Part shown: positions 42,731 through 50,593 of the stretch, one piece after another | How the letters are laid out: each line of letters starts with the position of its first letter | Position numbering within the stretch: the first letter of the stretch is position 1 | Source: Flavobacterium lindanitolerans | GTDB taxonomy: Bacteria > Bacteroidota > Bacteroidia > Flavobacteriales > Flavobacteriaceae | Direction: 5' to 3' | Length of the DNA stretch: 64,000 nt | NCBI RefSeq assembly: GCF_002846575.1 | Contig: NZ_PJND01000007.1 | Span: 1,116,001 to 1,180,000, forward strand | The notes under the pieces: model-generated | What the model was told of the DNA's origin: nothing | The model's input: only the letters and a program-made list of their open reading frames with translations | Database searches by the model: none | Translations under genes and position numbers: made by a program

Positions 42731-43681
42731 CTACAGTACAAAATACGAATTTTTAACAGGTTGTATATGATGGAGTTCAACTTCGGGTTTTTTGGTCGGA
42801 GTTTCAAATTCGTCACGAAATTCATTTACCATCTGAACCAGGTTCTTTTCGATTGTACTTGAAATAGCAGTCATTGGCGTATCTGTTGGTCGGTTCTCAA
42901 ACGGATCCTGCAGATGGATAGCCATCTTTTCAATCAGGAAAAATGCCGCACCAATGGTTGTTACCAACGGTATCTGTAGCCAGCCTAATAAATCCGTAAG
43001 CCCAAAAGGCAAAAGAATAATAAAAAGGCACAACGTGAAACGGATGTACATGCTATAGGTTGTCGGGAAAATTGTATTTTTGATTCTTTCACACTTTCCC
43101 ATAGAATCACATAATCTTGTCAGCGTATTGTCAATTTCTACTTGCTGGTAAGTGTTTATTTTTCCTTGTTCGTTAGCTTTTTTCAGGTCTTTGGAATGCA
43201 ACAGTAATATTGCATTAGGAACGTGCTTGTGCTTTTTAATATATTTGAAATCTTCGTCACTTAAAATTTGCTTTACTGCTTTTAAAGGGTCTTTTCCTCG
43301 CAATGACTGGCTAAGGCTGTAACACCAGGCAGCCTGTCTTTTTGCAAAATTTTCTTTGAAATCATTAGCTTCCACAGAAAAATCCGGGTCCTTATAGAAA
43401 GCAATAACCTGTCTGATTAATGTTCTGGAGTCGTTTACGATAGCACCCCAAATGATTCGTGCTTCCCACCAGCGGTCATAGGCCTGGTTGGATTTAAATG
43501 CAAGCAGAAGCGATATGATGGTTCCGATAATTGTTGGGATTGCAATTGGAATGTTTATAGCGTTTGTCCCGTAATAATAAAGGAAAATTTCAAAGGAGAT
43601 AACGTATAGGATGACTAAGAAAAGCTCGATTTTGATTTTTCCCAGTACATATTTCATTGGTATTTTCTTTTTTAGTAGCAT
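42731..43681 (-). CDS. Bestrophin-family anion channel
   Basis: A 316-residue membrane protein. Predicted transmembrane segments lie at about 15-33, 41-62, 210-232 and 235-255, with the bestrophin motif ANQAYDRWWEARIIWGAIVNDSR near residues 65-85 and ATPMTAISSTIEKNL-like acidic C-terminal segment. Bacterial bestrophins are pentameric channels, mostly passing anions or cations depending on the member. It is the last gene of a same-strand run after a UspA-like gene (45 bp gap), ending at the terminator at 42684-42716. A physiological role in the cell is not known to me. Confidence 0.88.
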   Translation of the reverse strand: MLLKKKIPMKYVLGKIKIELFLVILYVISFEIFLYYYGTNAINIPIAIPTIIGTIISLLLAFKSNQAYDRWWEARIIWGAIVNDSRTLIRQVIAFYKDPDFSVEANDFKENFAKRQAAWCYSLSQSLRGKDPLKAVKQILSDEDFKYIKKHKHVPNAILLLHSKDLKKANEQGKINTYQQVEIDNTLTRLCDSMGKCERIKNTIFPTTYSMYIRFTLCLFIILLPFGLTDLLGWLQIPLVTTIGAAFFLIEKMAIHLQDPFENRPTDTPMTAISSTIEKNLVQMVNEFRDEFETPTKKPEVELHHIQPVKNSYFVL

Positions 43682-43726
43682 ATAAATATGTTTTGTTTTT
43701 TAATAATTTTTCCATGGCTTCCGTAT

Positions 43727-44449
43727 TTAGACAATTTCCTCATATAAGGACAATACAGGCAATCCGAAGCTTTCATTAATGCTGAAATTTTTATTTTTCA
43801 GCTTGATTTTTTTAGGTTTTCTTGTTTCTATTAAAACATTGATGTTGTTTTTTGTAATGGCCTCTGTGAGTAAAGGTTGAATCTCTTCGGGCTTTTGGTC
43901 ATTAAAAATGGTAGCCTGGCTTACAATTCTGAAATCAAAATGATTTTGAACAAGTTCCTGCAGGTCTTCTACATGCAGTTTTGATTTTGTCTGTTCCAAA
44001 TACAGGGCTTTGCTCAAATCCTGTTCCTCGAAGTTTGGACTCAGGTGGAGTATCGGGCATTTGCAATTGGCAAGAATCTGCAGGAATTGATTGTGAATTC
44101 TTCTTTCGGTGTTTTTATAAGAAGGAGTCAGTATTGTCAATTCAATGTTAAGATGCTCCATCAGGTTTTTCATTACCGGAGCAGAAATTCCGTATTGATT
44201 GTGGATTTTTAGAGAGCAGTTTTGTGAAGTGGCAACCAGTTCGCGGCAACTATGCAAAATGCTTTTTTGCGAAACACTCATGTCGCTTTTAATGTTTCTT
44301 AAAAATGCGGCAGAGGAGTAAGTGTCCGGAATCTCACTAACCAAAGCTAAGTATATGGTACAGCTTTTTCCTTTTGACTGTTGGATGGCAACTTTAATGG
44401 CATTAATAGTGTCCTTTTCTAATGTTGATGGTATTAATAGATTTTTCAT
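43727..44449 (-). CDS. UspA-like stress protein
   Basis: A 240-residue cytoplasmic protein with weak resemblance to universal stress proteins: a MKNLLIPSTLEKDTINAIKVA opening like the Usp first strand and helix, then two roughly 120-residue halves. I see no clear ATP-binding GxxG-x9-G(S/T) motif, so this would be a non-ATP-binding or degenerate type. The function is not known. It sits between a sensor kinase (77 bp gap) and a bestrophin gene (45 bp gap) on one strand. Confidence 0.6.
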   Translation of the reverse strand: MKNLLIPSTLEKDTINAIKVAIQQSKGKSCTIYLALVSEIPDTYSSAAFLRNIKSDMSVSQKSILHSCRELVATSQNCSLKIHNQYGISAPVMKNLMEHLNIELTILTPSYKNTERRIHNQFLQILANCKCPILHLSPNFEEQDLSKALYLEQTKSKLHVEDLQELVQNHFDFRIVSQATIFNDQKPEEIQPLLTEAITKNNINVLIETRKPKKIKLKNKNFSINESFGLPVLSLYEEIV

Positions 44450-44526
44450 ATGTATATCGGTTTTGATTATACATACAAAATAAGTGGGGCGAAATTAGAA
44501 CGGACTTAGATTAAAATTAGAATTTC

Positions 44527-45915
44527 CTAAGATTTCAGATTAGAATTTCTAATGTTGGTTTTGTGGAAGGTAATGTTTACAACGGTACCTTTTCCGGTTT
44601 CAGATTGGATATGCAGCTCTCCGTTGTGCATCCGGATGATTTTCATTGCCAGAGGCAGGCCTAAACCATAACCGTTATATTTGGATGCAATTTTTCCGCG
44701 GAAGAAAGGCTCATACAGATAAGGAATATCTTCAGGCGGAATACCAATTCCTATATCGGTAATCGCAATTTTAATTTTGGACTTGTCGGCAGAAAGCGTC
44801 ACAAAAACCTCGTCATTGTCTGAATATTTTACGCCGTTTGAAATAATATTATTCAGTGCCAGTTCCAGCAATGGCCTATTGCAGGGAATAGTCAGCAACG
44901 ATTCGTCTTCCGGAATGGCGTTCAGCTTGATGTTGACACGGTTGTCCGGAAATAAAGTGTCGATTGAAGCTTTTGCTTCCAAAAGGAGCTCGTCGATTCT
45001 GGCAATATCCAAAACCTGCTTGGTTCCGTCATATCCGGTTTGGGTCAATTTCAGCAGACTTTCGGTTAGGTTCCCCAGTTTTGTAGCCTGGCGGTTTATA
45101 TTTTCTAATGAACCTACATATTCTTCAACTTCTCTTTCTTTTAAGAGCATGATTTCGGTTTCTGCTATAATTGTGGTGATTGGTGTTTTTAATTCATGTG
45201 ATGCATTGTTGATAAAGTTGGCCTGTATTTCGAAAGAAGTTTCCAGACGGTCCAACATATCATTAAAGGTTTTTGCAAGGTCGGAAATCTCGTCATTTCC
45301 TTCTGCGTCTGCTAATCTGTTGTGAAGATTGGAAGCGCTGATTCTTTTAACTTCTTTGGTAATCCTTGCCATTGGGTCAATAACCCGTCGTGCCAGAAGT
45401 CTTCCGAAAAAGAAAGCCAAAACCAAAAATCCGGCTCCTCCCAACACTAAAATCTGTATCATATAGATAGCGCTGGTATATCCTCTTCGGTCTTTAGCCG
45501 TAACGATTACCATATATTTTTGTCCGGATTCCTTAAAAATCTGACCGTAATAATAGCTGTAATTTTCTTCAATCCAGCTGGAGCCGGTTTTCATTACATT
45601 GGCATAAAATTCCGGAGGAAGGTGCAGGTCTGTATTATATTCAAAAGTATTTTCTCCGTTTACTTTTAGTACGAAGTCTTTTTCTTCTACCAGCTCTTCA
45701 AGTCCTTCTTTTTTGAATTCCTGAAAATAGCGCGTCTTGCGGAGGTCGTTTTGATAATAGATTGAAGAAGCAATTTTTGCCCTGTCCTGAAGCCTTTTCA
45801 AAAAATAATATTCATTATTCTGCTTGAACAGAAAAAAAACCACAACGCTCAAAAGCAAGGTGCTAAAGCAGGAGAGCGCAATATAAGTGGCGGTAATTTT
45901 TTTTCGTATCTGCAT
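44527..45915 (-). CDS. Membrane sensor histidine kinase
   Basis: A 462-residue sensor. Transmembrane helices at about 10-30 and 149-171 flank a periplasmic domain of about 115 residues. A HAMP domain follows (about 172-225), then DHp with phospho-acceptor H240 in NNASHELKTPIT, and the HATPase domain (NIISNGVKYSDN, ITDIGIGIPPEDIPYLYEPFFRG, NGYGLGLPLAMKI). The input is unknown. The start overlaps the response regulator stop by one base (TGATG), so translation is coupled. Confidence 0.95.
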   Translation of the reverse strand: MQIRKKITATYIALSCFSTLLLSVVVFFLFKQNNEYYFLKRLQDRAKIASSIYYQNDLRKTRYFQEFKKEGLEELVEEKDFVLKVNGENTFEYNTDLHLPPEFYANVMKTGSSWIEENYSYYYGQIFKESGQKYMVIVTAKDRRGYTSAIYMIQILVLGGAGFLVLAFFFGRLLARRVIDPMARITKEVKRISASNLHNRLADAEGNDEISDLAKTFNDMLDRLETSFEIQANFINNASHELKTPITTIIAETEIMLLKEREVEEYVGSLENINRQATKLGNLTESLLKLTQTGYDGTKQVLDIARIDELLLEAKASIDTLFPDNRVNIKLNAIPEDESLLTIPCNRPLLELALNNIISNGVKYSDNDEVFVTLSADKSKIKIAITDIGIGIPPEDIPYLYEPFFRGKIASKYNGYGLGLPLAMKIIRMHNGELHIQSETGKGTVVNITFHKTNIRNSNLKS

Positions 45916-46595
45916 CAGGATTGTGATTTTATAACATATCCAAGACCCTTGATGGTGTGGATTAATTTATTTTGGTAAGGTTTGTCTATTTTGTTTCTTA
46001 GATAATTGATGTAAACATCAACGACATTCGTATTCATGTCAAAATTAATGTCCCATACATTATCCAGAATCTTTTCGCGGGAAAGGATGATTTCCGTATT
46101 TTTTGCCAGATAATATAATAATTTGAATTCTTTGGCTGTGAGTTGTATTATTTCACCATTGCGTTTGACGGTTTTTGAACGTGAATCGATTTCCAAATCA
46201 TCTATCTGAATTTTATCATTAGGCTTATGGTCCTGGTTTGACCTTCTTGCCAAAGCACCTATGCGGGCTTCCAGTTCTGAAAATTTGAAAGGTTTGGCCA
46301 GGTAATCATCAGCGCCGGCGTTCAATCCGGTAACAATGTTTTCTGTGGTTCCCAACGCGGTTAATAAGAGAATAGGCACAAAATTTTTAGAAGCCCTAAG
46401 CCGTCTGCAAATCTCTATTCCGTTAATATCCGGCAGCATAATATCCATGACAATCACATCAAAATTATGATTCTGTATCATTTCCAGAGCAGTAGTGCCG
46501 TCAAGAGCAACACTGACTTCATTGTTTTTTTCGGAAAGTCCTTTCCGGATAATCGACAAAAGATTAGGCTCGTCTTCAACAATGAGTAGCTTCAT
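45915..46595 (-). CDS. OmpR-family response regulator
   Basis: A 226-residue regulator. The receiver domain has D51 as phospho-acceptor (DVIVMDIMLPD), acidic residues near the N-terminus (VEDEP) and lysine in LAKPFKF. The C-terminal winged helix (about 127-226) has the OmpR type sequence (LTAKEFKLLYYLAKN, VDVYINYLRNKID, IHTIKGLGYVI). It is the first gene of a unit with the sensor kinase, UspA-like and bestrophin genes. A promoter-like site at 46621-46628 precedes it. Confidence 0.95.
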   Translation of the reverse strand: MKLLIVEDEPNLLSIIRKGLSEKNNEVSVALDGTTALEMIQNHNFDVIVMDIMLPDINGIEICRRLRASKNFVPILLLTALGTTENIVTGLNAGADDYLAKPFKFSELEARIGALARRSNQDHKPNDKIQIDDLEIDSRSKTVKRNGEIIQLTAKEFKLLYYLAKNTEIILSREKILDNVWDINFDMNTNVVDVYINYLRNKIDKPYQNKLIHTIKGLGYVIKSQS

Positions 46596-46620
46596 AGAAT
46601 AGGGGTTTGGTGCTCAAAAA

Positions 46621-46628
46621 CAAAAGTA
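46621..46628 (-). promoter_or_regulatory. Possible promoter -7 element of the response regulator
   Basis: Minus-strand TACTTTTG matches TAnnTTTG, 26 bp upstream of the start. No strict -33 TTG is present. Confidence 0.45.
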
Positions 46629-46724
46629 GAGATTGAAATGTTAAAATTTTGTAAAACGTAAAATTCAATCGTTGTTTTTGCGAAAATTATAAGAAAACGG
46701 AGTTATATAATCAAGTATGTCGAA

Positions 46725-46946
46725 TTATGACTGATTATTTTGATAAAAGCTTAAAGCTCCTGAAGGGCATTTTTTCACTGTTTCGATAATTTTATCACTT
46801 GATGAACCTTCAATATTAATCCAGGGTCTCATTTTAGGCTGAAATACCTGCGGGTTGTTTTTAACGCAATTGGCTGAATGGATGCATTTTTCAGCTTGCC
46901 AAACCACAGTTACCTCTCCATTTGAATATTCTTTCTTGTCTTCCAT
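46725..46946 (-). CDS. YjdI-like mono-cluster iron-sulfur protein
   Basis: A 73-residue small protein of the divergent 4Fe-4S mono-cluster (Fer4_19, YjdI) family. Three cysteines are visible: C21 and C27 in CIHSANCV, and C60 in CPSGAL; H23 is the fixed histidine of the C-x-H motif. With only three cysteines, the cluster must either use histidine as the fourth ligand or be of a 3Fe type. The redox partner is not known and no CDGSH-type companion is adjacent. The gene is free-standing on the minus strand. Confidence 0.85.
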   Translation of the reverse strand: MEDKKEYSNGEVTVVWQAEKCIHSANCVKNNPQVFQPKMRPWINIEGSSSDKIIETVKKCPSGALSFYQNNQS

Positions 46947-47073
46947 GACGTTTTTTTAAGTGTTTGCATTCAGCGTATCATAAAGGTAAAAAATCTTTAC
47001 AAATCTGCTTCATAAGTAATGTAACATTTTTAATGTTCACCGACTCATTAAGCAAACCAAATAAAACACTACC

Positions 47074-48708
47074 ATGAAAAAAACTATTCTGATTTTTATC
47101 CTGCTTTTAATCGGATTTTTTTTATTTTACAACATATTGCCCGTAATTAATTATGGCTTTGTGGGTTTGCCACTGCTATTGTTATTTCTGATATTTCTGG
47201 CGATTATAATTTTTTCAAAAGTTGAAGTAACAGCTAAAGCAAGGAAATTGAATGTTTTTTCACGAACGAACAAAATACTGTTTTTCTTGTCTTTTGGACT
47301 TATGTTGTATTTGTTGGTTGTGCCTCTGTTAACTTCACTCCCGATGTTTAGAAGTAGCGCTTATCAAAAATTAATAGGTAAGGTTGAAAACGGCGATGAC
47401 CTTAAAAATCATATAGCACCTATTTCTTTGGACAAGATTAGGGTTGTTGATGAAGAGCTTGCCATGCTTTTGGGTGAAAAGATTATCGGTTCTCAGCCAT
47501 CATTAGGTTCTCAGGCAGAAATAGGGGAGTTTACTATACAAAAGGTAAATGACGAATTGTATTGGGTGGCACCTTTGCTGCACACCGGATTTTTCAAATG
47601 GTATAACAATTCAGAAGGTACGCCGGGTTATGTAATGGTTTCTGCGACTAATGAAAGAGATGTGAAGCTGATTCAGAATGTTAACGGAAAACCGCTTAAA
47701 ATTAAATACCAGCCATCGGCTTATTTTGGTTCAAGAATTGACAGGCATGTTTATTTCAACGGATATGCTACAACCGGATTGGAAGATTTTAATTTTGAAA
47801 TTGATGATGCCGGAAATCCGTATTGGATTGTTACCAAATACAAAAAAACGATAGGTTTTGCCGGAAACGATGCTACCGGTGTTTTAACGGTTGATGCGCA
47901 GACCGGAGAAATAAAAGAATATAATATTGACAATACGCCTTTATGGGTTGACCGAATCCAGCCGATAAGTTTTGTTGAAGAGCAGCTTAATGATTGGGGC
48001 GAATATGTTCATGGCTATTGGAACTTTTCGAATGAAAATAAGTTGCAGACTACAGAAGGACTGACTTTGGTTTATGGAGAGAACCATAAATCGTATTGGT
48101 ATACCGGCTTGTCGTCTGTTGGTAAAGAAGAATCAACCGTAGGATTTGTATTGGTAGATACACGAACCAAAGAAACAACCTATTATAAGCAAAGCGGTGC
48201 AACAGAATATGCGGCACAGAGTTCGGCCGAAGGGAAGGTACAGGAAAAGGGATATCATGCTTCATTGCCCATTCCGTATGTAATTAATAATATCCCGACA
48301 TATGTCATGACGCTTAAGGATGATGGAGGTCTGGTAAAAATGTTTGCGATGGTTTCCATAAGTGATTATACTATTGTAGGCGTAGGAAATACAATGCGTG
48401 AAACCTTGATGGCCTACAAAAACGTTTATAACATGGCAGACAATGGTATAAATCCAGAAAGCATAACCAGTAAGAAAAGTATAAAATCGGTAGTGACAAG
48501 AATCAGCAGCGATGTCAAGAACGGAAACAGTTTTTATTATTTTACGGTAAAAGATTATCCTAATATTTTTGTTGGGTCATCTCAATTGTCAAATGAATTG
48601 CCGGTAACGGTTGTGGGCGATTCCATTGCAATTTCTTTTGATGTTGATTTAGAAGAAGTGATTGATGTTTCGAGTTTTGAAAACAAGAACATCGGAAAGA
48701 AAAAATAA
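47074..48708 (+). CDS. Uncharacterised membrane protein with four internal repeats
   Basis: A 544-residue protein. Three transmembrane helices lie at about residues 4-24, 29-48 and 67-88. The remaining 450 residues are a large soluble, probably extracytoplasmic region. Four related segments can be seen, at about 162-200, 248-283, 339-371 and 408-437. The first three have the pattern Y-W, a gap, then G-F/Y-V-M/L-V followed by T and E, for example SYWYTGLSSVG then GFVLVDTRTKETTYY. They recall PepSY-like beta modules but the match is not strong. I do not recognise the family. It has its own terminator (48713-48739) and appears to be a single-gene unit. Confidence 0.75.
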   Translation: MKKTILIFILLLIGFFLFYNILPVINYGFVGLPLLLLFLIFLAIIIFSKVEVTAKARKLNVFSRTNKILFFLSFGLMLYLLVVPLLTSLPMFRSSAYQKLIGKVENGDDLKNHIAPISLDKIRVVDEELAMLLGEKIIGSQPSLGSQAEIGEFTIQKVNDELYWVAPLLHTGFFKWYNNSEGTPGYVMVSATNERDVKLIQNVNGKPLKIKYQPSAYFGSRIDRHVYFNGYATTGLEDFNFEIDDAGNPYWIVTKYKKTIGFAGNDATGVLTVDAQTGEIKEYNIDNTPLWVDRIQPISFVEEQLNDWGEYVHGYWNFSNENKLQTTEGLTLVYGENHKSYWYTGLSSVGKEESTVGFVLVDTRTKETTYYKQSGATEYAAQSSAEGKVQEKGYHASLPIPYVINNIPTYVMTLKDDGGLVKMFAMVSISDYTIVGVGNTMRETLMAYKNVYNMADNGINPESITSKKSIKSVVTRISSDVKNGNSFYYFTVKDYPNIFVGSSQLSNELPVTVVGDSIAISFDVDLEEVIDVSSFENKNIGKKK

Positions 48709-48712
48709 AAAG

Positions 48713-48739
48713 AAAAGCGCCTGATTTTGGCGCTTTTTT
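48713..48739 (+). terminator. Terminator after the four-repeat membrane protein
   Basis: AAAAGCGCC (48713-48721) pairs with GGCGCTTTT (48729-48737) and is followed by TTA. Confidence 0.85.
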
Positions 48740-48902
48740 AATGCAGGGATTAAACAATTAGTGGGCGTGTTAGGTAAAAAAAAAAGAAATAATTTTTTCA
48801 GTCACAGATTAAATGATTTTCCAGATTCTAATATTTGGGGAAGTTTGTGCTGAATAAAAGAAATCACAACAATTTTACTTTCTATATTTCTTCTTCATAT
48901 CA

Positions 48903-48960
48903 TTAGCGGCTCTGTGTCTTTGCGTGAAAATAATCTCTCGCAAAGGCACAGAGCCACTAA
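48903..48960. repeat. Dispersed palindromic repeat (copy 2)
   Basis: A 22 bp inverted repeat (48903-48924 with 48939-48960) with two mismatches and a 14 nt loop. Left arm TTAGCGGCTCTGTGT followed by CTTTGCG, and loop TGAAAATAATCTCT, are closely related to the copy at 33505-33561. It lies between the four-repeat membrane gene and DUF6370. Confidence 0.82.
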
Positions 48961-48980
48961 GTATGCATGAAATTTATAAA

Positions 48981-49325
48981 TTATTTTTTCTCAGGAAGCA
49001 ATTTGAATGAAGTTGCTACAAAACGATTGTTTTTGACTTCTCCGGTAACTTCTGCTTTTCTGATTTTAGAGCAAAAACCGTCACTTGCATGTGCATCTCC
49101 ATGGTCATCGATTCCGCTGCCGTCTACAAAATAAGGTTTTCCGTCTATACGAACGGCCAGGTCACAACCGTGTCCTTTCATCCCAAACTGGCATTGTCCG
49201 CAGGAGGCTTCCACTATTTGGGATTTTGGAGCTGTCTTTTTTGGATTGGCTTGTTTAGCGCCGGAGTTTTGCGCGCTTACAGTAAAAGATAAGAACAGGA
49301 AAGCGATAGCGATGATGTTTTTCAT
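48981..49325 (-). CDS. DUF6370-like small secreted Cys-rich protein
   Basis: A 114-residue protein. A signal peptide (MKNIIAIAFLFLSFTVSAQ) is followed by a low-complexity linker and a conserved core with four cysteines: EASCGQCQFGMKGHGCDLAVRIDG and GFCSKIRKAEV. A GDAHASDGFC segment with aspartates and histidines (IDDHGDAH) suggests a metal site. Function unknown. It begins 7 bp after the purT stop on the same strand and so is probably cotranscribed, but a functional link is not obvious. Confidence 0.78.
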   Translation of the reverse strand: MKNIIAIAFLFLSFTVSAQNSGAKQANPKKTAPKSQIVEASCGQCQFGMKGHGCDLAVRIDGKPYFVDGSGIDDHGDAHASDGFCSKIRKAEVTGEVKNNRFVATSFKLLPEKK

Positions 49326-49332
49326 GAGTGTA

Positions 49333-50493
49333 TTATTTTACAGTTACTAATTGGGCAGCATTTTTAGCCCTTTCGATTACTTCTTCTATTGGAGTGTCAA
49401 GAGAATCATTAGTCAGGGCTACCGCCATTCTACGATAGGGTCTTGTGGTTGGTTTGCCAAAAATCCTAAAATCGGTTTTGGCAAGTCCGGCAATTTTTTC
49501 GATACCTTCATAAGTTGGGTTCGAAGAATTTTCGGAAGCGAGAATTACGGCACTTGCACCTGCTTTTTCCAATTTTATTTCAAAAATAGGCAGGCTTAAT
49601 ATAGCTCTCAGATGCAACTCAAATTCGTTGAAATTTTGTGTTCCCGCCAACGTTACCATTCCTGTGTCGTGCGGTCTTGGAGATAATTCGGAGAAATATA
49701 CGCCATCGTCTGCCAGGAAAAATTCTACCCCAAAAAGACCGGCTCCTCCTAAAGCTTCGGTTACTTTTTCGGCCATATCCTGCGCTTCAAACAGGTCTTT
49801 GTCTGAAATACGGGCTGGCTGCCAGCTTTCCTGATAGTCGCCACGTTCCTGTCTATGTCCGATTGGAGCGCAGAAAAGTGTTGGATTGTTATTTTGAGTA
49901 ATGGTGAGTAGTGTGATTTCAGAATTGAATTTTACAAAAGCCTCCACTATAACTTCTACAACATCACCTCTGGAGCCCTCAACTGCATAGTTCCATGCCT
50001 TTTCAATGTCTTCAGGAGATTTGATGGTGGATTGGCCTTTTCCTGAAGATGACATCAAAGGTTTTACTACGCAAGGAATTCCAATTTCTTCAACGGCTTT
50101 GTGCAGTTGTTCGGAAGAAGTGGCATATCGGTAATTTGCAGTCTTTAGGCCCAGTTCCTTGGCTGCCAAATCGCGTATGGCTTTTCGGTTCATTGTGAAG
50201 TTGGCTGCCTTTGCAGAAGGAACTACGGTATATCCTTGCTTTTCATAATCATAAAAGCGTTCTGTGCGGATGGCTTCTATTTCAGGCACTATAAAATCTG
50301 GCTGGTGTTTGGCTACAATCCGGTCTAATGCTTCTCCGTCAAGCATATTGATAACTTCAAATCCATGAGCAACCTGCATGGCAGGGGCATTTTCATAGCT
50401 GTCAACAGCAATTACGGTTTGTCCGATGCGTTGTGCTGCGATTGTAAATTCTTTTCCTAATTCTCCGGAACCGAGTAGTAGTATTTTTGACAT
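49333..50493 (-). CDS. purT: Formate-dependent phosphoribosylglycinamide formyltransferase (GAR transformylase 2)
   Basis: A 386-residue ATP-grasp enzyme that makes formyl-GAR from GAR, formate and ATP in purine synthesis. Motifs: [21 protein letters not shown] (N-terminal Rossmann-like), [14 protein letters not shown] (ATP-grasp loop), [29 protein letters not shown] (metal-binding and active-site). Length is close to the 392 typical. The alternative folate-dependent route (PurN) is not in this window. DUF6370 follows after 7 bp. A palindrome (50511-50543) lies upstream. Confidence 0.96.
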   Translation of the reverse strand: MSKILLLGSGELGKEFTIAAQRIGQTVIAVDSYENAPAMQVAHGFEVINMLDGEALDRIVAKHQPDFIVPEIEAIRTERFYDYEKQGYTVVPSAKAANFTMNRKAIRDLAAKELGLKTANYRYATSSEQLHKAVEEIGIPCVVKPLMSSSGKGQSTIKSPEDIEKAWNYAVEGSRGDVVEVIVEAFVKFNSEITLLTITQNNNPTLFCAPIGHRQERGDYQESWQPARISDKDLFEAQDMAEKVTEALGGAGLFGVEFFLADDGVYFSELSPRPHDTGMVTLAGTQNFNEFELHLRAILSLPIFEIKLEKAGASAVILASENSSNPTYEGIEKIAGLAKTDFRIFGKPTTRPYRRMAVALTNDSLDTPIEEVIERAKNAAQLVTVK

Positions 50494-50510
50494 TTAGTAT
50501 CGTTTTTGAT

Positions 50511-50543
50511 AACCCTTTCAGGGTTCAAAGCCCTGAAAGGGTT
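50511..50543. repeat. Palindrome with TTCAAAG loop between aspartate aminotransferase and purT
   Basis: A perfect 13 bp stem, AACCCTTTCAGGG (50511-50523) and CCCTGAAAGGGTT (50531-50543), with loop TTCAAAG. It shares CAGGGTTCAAA with the terminator at 23448-23495 but lacks a clear T-run. It may be a relic of a shared repeat family. Confidence 0.8.
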
Positions 50544-50557
50544 GTGGATAAATATAA

Positions 50558-50588
50558 AATAAAAAGCCCCAAGTTTCCTCAGGGCGTA
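50558..50588 (-). terminator. Terminator after the aminotransferase gene
   Basis: GCCCCAAG (50566-50573) pairs with CTCAGGGC (50578-50585) around TTTC, which on the minus strand reads GAAA, a stable tetraloop. A run of T follows on the minus strand. Confidence 0.8.
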
Positions 50589-50593
50589 TTTGT

